A DNA stretch of 64,000 nt from NCBI GenBank assembly GCA_015501585.1, contig JADNRY010000045.1, forward strand, positions 248,001 to 312,000, in the 5' to 3' direction. The notes below the pieces were generated by a model. The model had not been told where the DNA came from. It did not search any database and worked only from the letters and a program-made list of their open reading frames with translations. Shown here piece by piece: positions 11,827-24,359 of this stretch. Numbering within the stretch: position 1 is the stretch's first letter; each line of letters begins with the position of its first letter. The stretch is from Rhodocollybia butyracea. Taxonomy: Eukaryota > Basidiomycota > Agaricomycetes > Agaricales > Omphalotaceae. A program made the position numbers and the translations under genes.

Positions 11827-12058
11827 TCAAGGCATTTAGTTCGGAAGTTCCTGTTTTTGTTTGCCCCAAGATCGCCTCGGGCGCGAGGTTAGTGGCACTG
11901 AGCACTGAGGTATGATGAACACCGATTTTTTGATACCCTCTGATTCAAGTGTAAGTACTTTTATAACAAGTTTTTTTGCCACGCAAGCGTTAGTTCCCGC
12001 TTGATGGGACGTACGTGTCGTAGTGGGAGAAAAACTTCAAAACGAGATTTTTGTCAGG

Positions 12059-12126
12059 CGTTGAAATGCACGTGAAATGCATGTGATTTTGAGTTGAAAA
12101 GGCGAGTCGCGACTTGAATCGAACTC
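12059..12126 (+). repeat. Direct repeat, right copy
   Basis: Starts GTTGAAATGCACGTGAAATG and contains GTCGCGACTTGAATCGAACT. Same orientation as the copy at 10035, about 2 kb away. It ends just before the start of the two-exon gene at 12180. Confidence 0.55.
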
Positions 12127-12179
12127 TTCACAACCACCACGTTAACTCCTTCACTCGCATCATTAAAGCAAATCTTTTA

Positions 12180-12897
12180 ATGAACGCCCCATCTAAGCAC
12201 CCTAGTGCTTCGAGCTCAGCACATCGTAATCCTGAGTATATCAAAAAGAAGAAAGAGAAGACGAAAGAGAAGGAGGAGGAGAAGGAGGAGAAGAAGAAGA
12301 CGGCCCAGGTATTTTGTTACACGAACTGGGAACACTGTCTTAATTTACTGACCATATCTGCAGGTCTCAAGATTATCTCATGATCTTCAGCGGATGCGCA
12401 TTGAGGAGTCCCGATTCTCCAGGACTCAACCGGAACCATACATGCATAATGGTCAGCCACTGGAGATTTTCGGTCTTCCTCCAAGTCTAGATAATCCCGA
12501 TGTTCGCTTTCTTACCCTACGGGATCCTAACACCCAGCAGCCTTGGATAATCCTCCGCTTTTGGCCAATGTCCTCGACCTGGCGTGACGCGATGTTCGGC
12601 TGGTTTATTGATGTTCTGGACACTGAGCGTCGCATGATACCCCCGCCCAGCGACCTTACTGTGACGCAAGATGGGCCTCTTACTGGAGGCTGGACGGAAA
12701 TCAGGACCTTGGAACATTCGGCTAGAAATTGGATGAAGATGACCTCGCCTGATGAGAAGTATTTTGTGCCGGAAGGAGTTCGATTGTTGTTGTATAAAGC
12801 GTGGAACCTTATTGGAGAGATAAAGGTGCCTCTGCATACTCAGAGACTAGATCCCATTACATCTCAACGGATTAACGTTCTTCAGTATAATGCCTAA
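12180..12897 (+). CDS. Unknown protein, 220 residues, Lys/Glu-rich N-terminus
   Basis: Two exons: 12180-12308 (43 codons) and 12364-12897, joined in phase 0 across a 55-bp intron with a GTATTT donor and a CTGCAG acceptor. The N-terminus is Ser/Pro-rich and then highly charged (KKKKEKTKEKEEEKEEKKK), likely a single helix. The rest has no signal peptide and no membrane segment. It includes PEPYMHNGQPLEIFGLPPSL and a Trp-rich middle (QPWIILRFWPMSSTWRD). I do not recognise the family. The frame is clean, so it may be a working gene. Confidence 0.6.
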
Positions 12898-15159
12898 ATA
12901 CTATGGTTACATATAAGTTCTGAATTCGAAAGCTGTATTTTTTGCAGTGGTGGACTGGCTCCTGCTTGACGGATCGTTACGCTCAAACGAAATTATTCTT
13001 TGTGCGACTCTCATGACCATGAGCGAGCCACTATTTACTTCCGGTCCGAAGTTCCTGTTCGAGGAAAAAGCGATCAATTCCTTGTTTCTTTCGCCTTTCT
13101 GCTCCGACTCTCAAGATCTACACGTTCTCGACCTCTACAATAGCTACCAAGTTCTCAAAATTACTGGCTCTACGCCTTCGACATCGCTGGCCGTCGACTT
13201 GAACGTTTGCCAAACGTAACTTTCGAAATCTGTCATGCGCCAGTGGCACTCTTACTCAGGCTGCGTTTTGTCCTATGCTAGCTGGATAACCGTTGTTGCA
13301 AATACTAGCTGGATGTTCGTGATTGCGAATACAAGTGGTGTTTGATCAAGCGAAGGAAATAATGCTCACTTGACGAGTGACCGTTTACTGATTGCCAGAT
13401 TTAACCGAGTCAACGGCCAACTTCGTCTACATACACTCTACGGAACGAGAAAAGTGTCTGCCTGCCGCGGCTTATCTCCTTCGACTCAAAGCCTACCATC
13501 GAAATGTAGTTTGCACGGTCTCCTTTATGTCCATTAACGTTCATCAGATTTTCCTTTTTAAGATCTATCTTATTCCTCGGTCTCTGTCGGATCTCTCGAT
13601 AGACTCGCCATTTACATTGGTGCAGGGATGCTTTGCTGTCCATGGCGAGCCCAGCGTCTGGTAAATACAACACCGGCTGGTTGTATCATATATGGCAACT
13701 TCCAGTGCCTACGATTGAACACAAAGGAAGGCCTTCGTGCGTTAATCATATGCTTCATTGGTCTTCTTGAAAGTATTTCTGCGAACAAGATGGAGGTATC
13801 TGCCAGTTTGCGAAACTCAAGCGATGAGGCAAATCCCACCTTGATCTCATTGACCGTCCGAATCATGATGACGTCCAAACAATGGTATACTTTCAAGTTG
13901 GTACCTGGTTGGCGGTGAATCATATTCGAGTGTACAATCTTTGGTAGAACCGTGAGTAAGTTTCTCATTGTTGTATACAATACTGATTCTTTCGCCGGCG
14001 GACTCTGAGGGCTTGAGCATGAGTTTTTTGTAGCTCTTCGAGACGACTATTCATCGTTCCGCAGCAATGAATCAACCTAGTTCTGCTCCATGCGCTCCTC
14101 TGAGTCCTCACTTCCGGACGTATGGAAAGTAATGACAGAACGTGATATTCCTCGACATCATCGGAATGGATCAACGTTCGTTTTATAATTCAAGACGTCT
14201 TTGAACAACGTTTGAAAGGAAATTTTCCCATCATTGTAAGGGACGCATGGTCATTCCGGATTTCTTTTGGTTGTCGCAAGGTACATGCTATATCTATGCT
14301 CTTTCCTCGCCCTACCTTCGTCTGCGAGCATATGACGACTCTATCTTGAACTGTACATCTAGTTCGGTGGTAATGGGCTCCTGTCCTTTACATTGGCATC
14401 TTCTGATTCGGATGGTGGCAAGACTTTCAATGATTCTGTACACATACTCCGAGAAGACGTTTTTCCAAGCTGGCCTGAAGAGAAGCTGGAACCTGGAAAT
14501 CAACGGGCATACATCTTATGGACAACCCTCGCATTATATTACTTACAATACGAAGGAAAATGTTCAATTCTCAGGACATAGGCCTTATACTCTATTGAAT
14601 CCCAGACGCTCTATATTCTCTCTCCTCAATATTGAACAAATCAATTATCATCGTTCTTTATCCGAGGATGACTCAAGTCACTCCTGAGCAACTCTTGCCA
14701 GTTGACGACCTCGATCCGCTCCCGTCTAGTCTTGTCGATAAATCACCGGCAGAAATGTAGCTCTAGCAAAGCTTTCTCCCAACATACATAGCCCATTTCG
14801 GAGTCAAGCGTCTCAATCCCTTTCTTAGACCGACATCGTGCCCAGATGTATACGGCTTGTAACGGCTACACCCCGCGATACTGCGTGGTGATCATGAGTA
14901 AAGATTGGGTGTTTGAATGAATCAGAACTGCCTCGGATCCGTTTGCTTGCCAGTACGGTTACGAAAAAGGCCCGGTTTCTTCAACCCATACTCGCTGTCG
15001 CAAGTTTTTCTTCAAGTCTGTAATATAGAGCTAAATCACACAACTCTATTTTTGGAAGCAATATTTCAATCCTCTTCGATGGGCTTAATTGCAAGAACCC
15101 TCCTTATGGTTCTTGGAATGAGAGCACACGACCAGGTACCCACGTTCGAAAACCTGCAG
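12898..15159. other. Decayed coding-like sequence, no complete gene
   Basis: Several short open stretches occur on the plus strand, for example 12947-13219 and 14393-14581 (reading FPSWPEEKLEPGNQRAYILW). They lie in different frames with stops between, and I could not join them by plausible introns. It looks like an old gene or genes broken by frameshifts, or chance frames. No family recognised. Confidence 0.3.
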
Positions 15160-15165
15160 TATAAA
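15160..15165 (+). promoter_or_regulatory. TATA box of phytase-like copy 1
   Basis: TATAAA lies 44 bases before the ATG at 15209. A matching TATAAA stands before copy 2, and both follow a related sequence containing GAGCACACGACCA. Confidence 0.5.
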
Positions 15166-15208
15166 GACCAACCCGGCGACGAACAATATTTCTCAGCTCG
15201 GACTAGCC

Positions 15209-17125
15209 ATGACTTTTACCCTCAGGTTCTCCGTAGGTCTTATCACACTTGCCATCCTCAACTCTGTACAAGTTGCCCAATGTTCACCGCATGTCCAAGC
15301 AACTAGATCAACCTCCGCATCCTCATCTGCAGTTTCCGTTTCTCTAGATGGAGTTACATATGTTAACAAGGGTATCGTCGGCTTTGGATTGATACCGTCG
15401 AATTTCGTCGATTCTCTCGGGGACACCATGGGCGGGTTTGGTAGCGCTATTGCTTTCAAGCTGGGCACTTGGAAAGATTTGGGCAATGGATCGTACACAG
15501 GTACTCTAGAAGCACACCCAGATCGCGGTTTCAACGTGTGAGGAATCTCAATCTTTATCACAATTAGTTGAATATCCTGACTCTTTGAAGCATTACTACA
15601 ATTGATTACCGATCGCGCCAACACGAGATCGACTTTTTGTTCACTCCATACACTGGCTCTGACAATCTCGACTTTGCGACTGCTCAACAGACCCTTCAAC
15701 TCGACTACATCGACACGGTTGTCCAATTCGACAGGAATGGGGGAAACACCTCTGGATTGGATGCGTTGGGTGTTAGAGCAGCTGAAAACGGATTTCTCGT
15801 TGATCCATTTACCGCTCCATTGGCGGACCCGGAAATGCCCATTGCTAATAAAAGCTACCAGCATCTGACGATAGATGCCGAGGGATTAGTCGCTAATAGC
15901 GATGGCACGTAAGTTTCAGTGGCTCTTATCGCAATCTATTCCTAATCACTTCTATTCAGATACTGGGTCAGTGATGAGTATGGCCCTATATCTACCGCTA
16001 CATGGCGAACGGCACTTTGATTCAAACCATTCAACCCCCGGACGCCTTCTTGCCTTTTGATTCCAAAGGAAACCTCGACTTCACTTCGGTGACCAATCCA
16101 GCGACTGGTCGTGTTGACAATCAAGGTGCGTTTACTGCGCTCCTAACTTGCAGATTTATTTAACAATATATCTTAGGTTTTGAGGCCTGACCTTGGATGC
16201 GGAGAACAACATTCTTTACGCCATGCTTCAATCCGCTACGGTGCAAGACGGGGGTACTGATAAAACGACTTCTAGATATACCCGAATGCTTGCCTACGAT
16301 GTCGCGAACCCTACTGTAACGCGGCCTTCATTGGTAGGAGAATGGGTTGTCCCTCTGCCAGTTAGCACCTCAAAGTCCACAACAAGAGCATGCAGCGAGA
16401 TTCACTTTGTCAGTGAAAATATATTTTTTGCTTTATCTCACGACGGCAATGGAAACGGCGATGGAACGTCAACTAGCGACACTACGTCAAAGTATAAGTG
16501 AGAATCCATCGTTCGACATAATTCTCCTAGCTTAGTATTGCATTTCTTTCTATCCAGGCAAGCCGACCTTTTCAGTATTGCCGACGCCACGAATATTGTT
16601 GGTTCTGAATTTGATGATCCTTCAAACCCGGTTGCACCAAAGGGTGTATTGGTTGACTCGATCACTCCTGCCACCTACATCTCCTTTGTTAACTACATCG
16701 ACGATGTCCAGCTCGCGCGATTCGGTCTTCACAACGGCAAGTTGATATCTGACTCGCAGTGCAGTTGTTCTTACTACTTTACTCATACCATTTCATTGCT
16801 TTAGGAGGAGATGAGAACAGTACATTGGTCAATGAAAAATGGGAATCGCTAGCCCTCGCACCTGTAGGCGATCCGTCAACTCCCAACGATTATTTTTTGT
16901 TCACTGTTGTGCGTGATCACACTATATATATATTAGTAGTTTCGCGAGTGCTGACTTGTGTACCCTCATCAGTCGGACAACGACTTTTTGACAGAAGACG
17001 GTATATCACTGGGGGTTCCATACAATGCTGGTGTCAATGTCGATAATCAGTTCCTTGTGTTCCAAGTGACATTGCCCAGTGTTCCGTCTGGTAGTGTTCA
17101 GAAGGCAATTGGTATTTCAAGTTAG
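15209..17125 (+). pseudogene. Phytase-like esterase, copy 1, broken by two 1-base deletions
   Basis: It is highly similar to the gene at 18480 along its whole length, with the same exon plan. A signal peptide (MTFTLRFSVGLITLAILNSV) is followed by VSVSLDGVTYVNKGIVGFGL, an IDFLFTPYTG block, HLTIDAEGLV...YWVSDEYGP, NNILYAMLQSA and SEIHFVSENIFFALS. These match the phytase-like domain (PF13449), a secreted beta-propeller-like family. Near 15985 one T is missing in TATGGCCC(T)TATATC, and near 16184 one base is missing in GA(A)GGCCTG. Each shifts the frame to an early stop, so the full protein cannot be made as read. The stop equivalent to copy 2 is at 17125. Confidence 0.75.
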
Positions 17126-18437
17126 CTAGGACCTTGCTATTACCAATGTAAGCAGGAATGATACACACAATAAATGCCTCCTAGAATGTAGTGAGTGGCT
17201 ATCCGTCGACAAGGCCAGCCTCAGTGGGTAAAGATATGGTCCTTCTCTAATGGTTTGCCATGGGGTTGTTCGATGACAAGTATACATTTTTCATCTACCT
17301 TACTGATAAGGTTCAACACAATACCCTGACAAGGTAGTAATCACAATGCTGACGGTTCCCCGCCTCCCGCCAATGACTTTAGCAAAGAGAATACCTAATC
17401 GCTTCCGTTACTTTGCCACAGCTCGCCATCGGAAAGAATTATGGCTTGAATTCAAATAACAACCCCAAATGCTCAAACCAACTTGAAAAGGGAAGTAACA
17501 GGCTTGGTTAGTATTCACTGCCCAGTGACAAAATAGAGCTGCCACTGAAAGCACTTAAATCTCACCGTTCATCTACCAAGATCTACCTTACACGTGATAG
17601 CATTAGACGATGATACTTGGTAACCTGATTGATCACGAAAATAAAGGTAGATCCAGCTGATCCTTGTACCTTCTACTGAACCATTTAATTCTACATAGAA
17701 GTACACGAGCATCTGATTTGACATTGTATCTGGGCTGCTACGTTGATGACCCAGGAGTTACGTGCATGAAGTTACGTGCATTGTGCAGGACTCTAGGAGC
17801 ATAAAGTGAACTCTAGCTGACCAATCACTTGTTCAACTCAGCCGGCTAGAGCCTGCTTCTTCTTTTATTCCGACTCTCGTCTTCATCTTCAGCGGCGTCG
17901 ATTTCTCATTTCTGAGCATGAAACTCTTTTACATCTCAAGGGGCATGTATGACTATGCAGGAACTGAAGGGCGGGTCCCCAAACTCGCCAGATTGGGATT
18001 ATAATTTATCCCAGCAGCTTCCAACGACAATGGAAGAATGAGATGTGCCTGGTGAATAACTTAAAGTATCTAAAAGTATGCCGCGACTTTCAAGCTCCAA
18101 AGCACCAAATTTGGACTTGTCACTCGAGTGAATATCAGGCACAGCGAGCACAGTCAGGGGTCTATTGGATTCGGAATGCAAGAGGCGCCCTTGTAAGTTA
18201 TTTTGCGTTGACTTCTATTGAGTTCGCCTCTTTGAACCCAGATCTTCCCAAGTTCCCCGCACTACACGGTTCAAATATAGATACATTTCTACGATGGGTT
18301 TAATTGCCAGGCCCCTCCTGTCTCTCATAGGCAGACTCTACAAACTTTCACAGGCAGGCATCAGAATGAATCCATTTTTAGCGCCTGTCTTGATTTGAGC
18401 ACACGACCACCTCGACACACGTTCAAACAACTTACGG
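17126..18437. other. Intergenic between the phytase-like copies
   Basis: No gene recognised. The last 150 bases resemble the upstream region of copy 1 (GAGCACACGACCA, then a TATA box), showing that the tandem duplication included the promoter. The remainder (17.2-18.2 kb) has no counterpart before copy 1 that I could see. Confidence 0.4.
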
Positions 18438-18443
18438 TATAAA
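18438..18443 (+). promoter_or_regulatory. TATA box of phytase-like copy 2
   Basis: TATAAA 42 bases before the ATG at 18480, at nearly the same distance as in copy 1. Confidence 0.5.
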
Positions 18444-18479
18444 TGTTAACTCGATGGCCCATCACAGCTCGGACTGACC

Positions 18480-20370
18480 ATGTCTTTTGGCTTGTTCTCT
18501 GTGGGTCTCGCCGCCCTTTCCATCTTCGACTCATTCCAAGTTGCCGAATGTTCGCCTCACACTCATGCAACTAGGACATCCTCTGCATCCTCATCTGCAG
18601 TTTCGGTTTCTCTGGATGGAGTGACCTATGTAAACAAGGGACTCGTTGCCTTTGGATTGATACCATCTGACGCCATCGACTCTCTCGGGGACACTTTAGG
18701 CGGGTTTGGCAGCGCAATAGCTTTCAAGTTGGGTACTTGGAAACCCTTAGGCAATGGATCGTACACAGGTAGTCTAGAGACACACCCAGATCGCGGCTTC
18801 AATGTGTGGGTGATCCTAGTTTTGATCGCAATTGGCTGAATATCCTCATTCCCCGAAAGCATTTCTACCATTGATTACCGAGCGCGTCAACACCAGATCG
18901 ACTTTTTGCTCACTCCTTACACTGGTTCTGCTAATCTCGATTTTGTGACGGCTCAGCAAACTCTTCAACTCACCTACATCGACACAGTTGTCCAATTTGA
19001 CAGAGGTGGAGGAAATACGTCTGGATTGGATGCGTTGGGTGTCAGGCCAGCCGAAAGTGGATTCCTTATTGATCCATTAACCGCGCCATTAGCGGACCCT
19101 GTGATGCCCATTGCTAATGAAACCTACCAGCATCTGACGATAGATGCAGAGGGGCTGGTCGCTATTAGTGATGGCACGTAAGTTTGTGAGTTCGATCCAC
19201 AATATGCGTCCTAAACATCCTTTTTCTTTCAGATACTGGGTCAGCGATGAATATGGTCCTTATATCTACCATTATCTGGCCAACGGTACTTTGATTCAAA
19301 CCATTCAACCTCCGAAAGCCTTTTTACCTTTCGATGCTAATGGAAACCTCAACTTTACTGAAGCAGTTGATCCAACGACTGGTCGGGGTGGCAATAAAGG
19401 TGTCCACTGTCTGGTAGTATTCTGACCCCAACTCATGTGTTTGACAATTCGTTCTAGGTTTCGAAGGCCTAACATTAGACCCCGAGAACAATATCCTCTA
19501 CGCTATGCTTCAAGAAGCCCTTGTGCAAGACGGAGGTAGCGTCAAGACGACTTCTAGGTATACCCGAATGGTCGCCTACGATGTCTCGGATCCCACCGTA
19601 CAGCGTCCTCCGTTAGTTGGAGAATGGATTGTTCCTCTTCCTGTTAGCGCATCCAAGAACACAACAAGAGCGAGTAGCGAGGTTCACTTTGTCAGTGAAA
19701 ATATATTCTTCTCGTTATCGAGGGACGGCAACGGCAACGGCGACGGAAATACAACTGATGATACCACGTCAAAGTATAAGTAAGTTCTCATACTGGGCAT
19801 ACCTTTCTTAGCTTACATTGTCCACCCAGGCAAGCCGACCTTTTCAGTATTGCCGGCGCCACGAATATTGCTGATTCCGAGTTTGATGATCCTGCTAACC
19901 CGGTTGCACCAAATGGTACACTCCTCGACTCAGTCACTCCTGCTACTTATGTATCCTTTATCAACTACATCGACGATGTTCAGATCGCACGATTCGGTCT
20001 TCACAATGGTAAACTAATTTTCAACTTGCAACTATTTTCGCTGATTACTTATGCCATTGCTTCAGGAGGAGAAGAGAACAGCACATTGGTCAATGAAAAA
20101 TGGGAGTCGTTTGCTCTTGCACCCGTAGACGACCCAGCGTTTCCAAATGATTACTTTTTGTTCACCGCCGTGCGTATTTTCGCCATTTTTTGTAAAGTGA
20201 AGCACTGACCATTGGCTTACTAGTCGGACAACGACTTTTTAACCGAGAACGGTACCATATTAGGCGCTCCCTATAATGCTGGGGTGAATGTCGATAATCA
20301 GTTCTTCGTATTCCAGGTGACACTGCCCAGTGTTTCGCTCGCTGGCCTTCAAAAAGCCCTTGGTGTATGA
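18480..20370 (+). CDS. Secreted phytase-like esterase, copy 2, open
   Basis: The ATG at 18480 opens a signal peptide (MSFGLFSVGLAALSIFDSF). About seven short introns (50-75 bp) separate exons that all join in frame, including YWVSDEYGPYIYHYLANGT and the join GGNK/GFEGLTLDPENN, where copy 1 is damaged. Later blocks are RYTRMVAYDV, SEVHFVSENIFFSLSRDGNG, SKYKQADLFSIAGATNI, SFINYIDDVQIARFGLHNG and NAGVNVDNQFFVFQVTLPSV. This order is that of the phytase-like domain (PF13449). Fungal members are secreted and described as esterase- or phosphatase-like; the substrate is not known from sequence. The TGA is at 20368-20370. It follows a broken paralogue in tandem. Confidence 0.8.
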
Positions 20371-20845
20371 GTAACCTCAGGCAACAGTACTATTAGTTTG
20401 TACGCAGGAGGTACTTACATGTTGTAAATTTAGCCAAATATACTTAGGATGCAGCGAGTAAGAAATAAGCAAGCCGGCGACGCCAATGACCACAGACGTT
20501 GAAGATAGCTAGTACGGGAGGAGAAAATCATAACAGGATATGGAGAGGGAGAAGAAGGAGGGAGAAGAAGGAGGGAAAATGGGAAGTGGAGATCACCACA
20601 CTGGCAATTGCGAGTGCACCTCGAAAATTTATGGATGCTGTGCAACCCTACCCAATGTCGGAAAGTTGATTTTGCGCTCATAAGCGGCCCGGCATTATGA
20701 TTAGATTGCATTCCGATCCCGGTCCGATCATGAGCGCATGACAAGTTGATTATGACATGCGTATTAAGTTAATTATGACACGCGTATTAAGTTAATCATG
20801 CACGCGTTTTGCGGCTGTTTTCCTTCCTCCTGCCCTCTCTCCTCC
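20371..20845. other. Left flank of transposon with subterminal repeats
   Basis: Between about 20750 and 20805 a word close to AAGTTRATTATGACACGCG is repeated three times in tandem. This is typical of subterminal repeats of CACTA-like elements. GCTCATAAGCGGC at about 20671 also occurs at about 29371 near the far side of the mobile-element block. Element ends are not defined. Confidence 0.4.
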
Positions 20846-23800
20846 ATGTCTCGTACTTCACAAAGAGATACTTCTGAGCAAAATAAACGCGAATGCAGCA
20901 TATGCCATAAACATTTTGATACCAGAGGCATCGCACGTCACCAGATCTCTTGCCAACAAAAGCTTGATGATGCAAAATCTGCAAAAGCTTTTCGCTCAAA
21001 GCACAGACATACTGAAACATCAAGTAAGATATCTCTGGATAGTGTTTTGTGTGGACATTACTTACAATATCTAGCCATACCTCCATCTGCAAACCATAAT
21101 GTACTTGATAATGATAGCTTTCTTGAACCTGAGCAGGACATATCACTTGAAACCAATACTTTTGAGAGTGATCCACAACACGATGATCAGGGTATAGTAT
21201 CTCATTGCTCCTCCCAAGCTTGTACTAATATTGTTACAGAGTTTGAAGATGAAATCCAACATGATGACATCAAGGTTGAATATCATCCTCATAGTGGCCG
21301 AAAGTCATCTATTCAACACTTCGAGGATTTTGAATTCAAGAAGAATGGTTCTGAAGAAGCACATCCTCCTCTGAGCTCAGCACCATGGCATCCATGGCGG
21401 AGCCGTATGGACTTTGAAGTTGCCTCATTAGCACTGGAAAGCCATATGAATGAAAAACAGACCAACAAGCTTATAGATTTGTTGAATTGTGCTGCTCGTG
21501 GTCATGATGCATTTACTTTGAAGAATTATGCAGAAATGCAATCTACTTGGGATTTATCAGCTGAAAGGTTAACAAAGGTGCGCTACATTTATTTATTTAT
21601 TGTGTGCATTCTTCAATCTCCATGTGGCAGTTTCAGAAGGAGGAAATTCTGGTGCCTTACCGAGATCAAAAGATAGAGCCTTATGAACTTCATTACCGGC
21701 CGGTCTGGGACTGGCTGCAGGAGCTGTTGCTCAACCAGGACATTGTATCACAAATGGAATGGGATGCACAGCGACTTTCTAAATTTGACTCAGAGTCTCA
21801 AACATGGAAACAATTTATCAAAGAAGCATGGTCAGCAAATGCATGGTGGGAAATACAGGTACTTAATATTCTTCAAAGATATCATATGTAGTGACTTGCT
21901 CTCAGTCAAAACTGCCAGTGGGAGCTGTTCCACTCTGTATTGTTTTCTATGCAGATAAAAGCAAACTGTCATCATTTGGTACAGAAAAAGGCTATCCTGT
22001 TATTGTTAGATGTGCAAACCTGCCAATGGATATACGAAATGGGGCTGGCATTGCTGGTGGCCGTGTTGTGGGATGGTTACCCGTTGTGGGTTATCCTTTA
22101 ATTTTCATGTATTAGAGATTCAATTTTGTGGCAGGTTGTAGAAGAGGCAGAACACAGTGGAAAAGCTGATTGGGCAAATTTCAAGAATGCTGTATGGCAT
22201 GAGGCAACAGGGAAAATATTTGAGTCAATATCTGGATACTCCAAGACTGGCTATACAATCACTTGTGGGGATAATGTTAAGCGGAACATGTTCCCTTGTA
22301 TCCTTATCAAATCCTCAGACTTTGAAGAACAGTAAGTGCCCATTATTTTTTTGAGTTGCCTTACTCGAGGCCTAAGAGGCTTATGTTCTTGTGTCCGATG
22401 CCTGATTCCAAAAGGGGATCTGATGAATTTTGAGACTGAATATACAATGCGCACAGCTCAGCAGACTATTGATGTACTCAATGATGCTCGACAGAAGGTC
22501 TCAAAGGGGGAAGAGGAAGAAGTACTCAAGAAGTTTGGTTTACGATCCATCTTGGTGTGTAGTTGCTGATTCTCAGCCAAATTGAATATATATTGATTCA
22601 TCTACTAGAATACATTCTTTAAACTTGCCAATAGTGACCCATATGCCAGTATTTCCTTTGATGATCTTCACTTTTTTGTTGGAATATGGGACCATCTTTT
22701 TGAAGAAGCAAAACTGCAATTCTCGGAGCGGAATCAAATGACAGAAATTGACCATCAGTGTGTTTCCTGAATTTTTTTGTTCATTTTTATTTAAAAGCTT
22801 ATAGGTTTAAACACTTCCCACGTTGGCGCAACCTCCACCATTTTGGAACAGGAGTCATGAAAAATTCCTTTAATGATGGGAGTAAGCATCATGACATCTC
22901 AAAAGTAACTATGTCATAAACACATTTGGAACACATTTCTGGGTACTGATAATAATAATTCCTCTAGCTTTTCCTGTTTGGTGCACATAATGTTGTACCT
23001 GAAACTAAAAACAAAGCCGGATATACTCTACTCAAGGTTATGCGAAAGTATATCAATGTGATCATGTATGCTGGCCTGGATGTCCATACTACCGACACAA
23101 TGATATTGGGGCGTGATTCCATAACAAGCTTTGTGAAGACTCTTAAAGTTTGATTTCTTTTGTGTCTGTAACAAAGATGCCAGCTTATAAAATCTACAGA
23201 TCTATATATCCCAAACAGCTGATCGTGAGAAACCTAAATCATGGAATTCAATTATCAAATTACACTATCTCCGACATTTGTATGATGACATTGAGAGCAA
23301 GGGTGTTTTGCGAGGAATGAGCACAAAGCCAAATGAGAAGTTTCATGGTCCTCTTCGAAAAAATCTACCTGCGGCGCACCAATTTCAAGGACACAGCACA
23401 ACAGGTAAGCATGTTATATTATCTTGTTGCGCAGCTTGAGCTATTATATAGATTGTTCGAATTGAGCACCAGAATGTTGTTGCAGCTCATATATGGGATG
23501 AAATTCAAAATCTGGATGCATTTCAAAAGGGTGATCCAGATGTCCCTGATGATATTGAAGCTGTGTTGGATAATATTCATTTCACACTTGGATCCAAATG
23601 CAAGCCATTATCTTTTGGAGAACTAGAAGGCAGAGATGTAATATTCTCACGGCTTCACCTGCGTGCAGGAGAATTTTTATCTGGGATCCTTACAACCTTT
23701 AACAGTCAAATCCAAATCAAATATACTCATCACGATATTGTAAGTTGACATTTGTCTATACTACTGCTATGGTTTTGCTCAACCAGGAAATACATAGATC

Positions 23801-24250
23801 ATTCCATACCAATTCTTAAAGGTTCGGTATGAATCTCTTGACACTTGGCGGCTTGCAACAGACTATCTGCGCTGTAATCCACACTTCCGTGGTGAAGCAA
23901 GATTTGATTTTGTGATCTTCAAAGGAATTGTGGATCCAGTGTTTGCTCAAATGCACTATATTTTTGTGTGCAAAGCTCGTGATCAAGAATATCCTCTTGC
24001 ACTCGTTCAATCATACAAAGTTGTGCATGCACGACCTCGCATAGACAAAGATCTGGGTATTCTTCGTATTTGCAAAGGGACACAGACAGAGTTGATTCCA
24101 GTTTCATCCATTATTCGTGGAGCTGTGGTCTTACCATTGGCATCAGACAATCTGGCTGAAGCCAATGATATGCTAGTATTTGATGCTCTTGATGCTGATA
24201 TGTTTTTGAGGATCAAAAATTATTACCCTGGGTATACCGATGGTAGATAG
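20846..24250 (+). CDS. Plavaka-type DNA transposase with N-terminal zinc-finger-like motif
   Basis: The ATG at 20846 leads to CSICHKHFDTRGIARHQISC, a C2H2-like finger. Downstream exons carry MDFEVASLALESHMNEKQTN, PVGAVPLCIVFYADKSKLS, FGTEKGYPVIVRCANLP, GGRVVGWLPV, CVRCLIPKGDL, FKHFPRWRNLHHFGTG, NEKFHGPLRKN and a C-terminal block DALDADMFLRIK. This series is the signature I associate with Plavaka transposases of mushrooms (CMC superfamily, DDE nuclease), which move a DNA transposon. About nine introns are needed. One of them (22332-22355, GTAAGT...TTTGAG) is only 24 nt, too short to be spliced normally, so activity is doubtful. The stop is at 24248-24250. A minisatellite follows within 110 bases. 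Confidence 0.7.
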
Positions 24251-24359
24251 TTATTTGAATTACATCAGAGTGATGTAGCTCACTATGTAGTAACAAGACT
24301 TTTACTCTGATCTTCTTGCTAAAAAATGTATCTGGGTTGTACAAAAATGCCAAACACAC

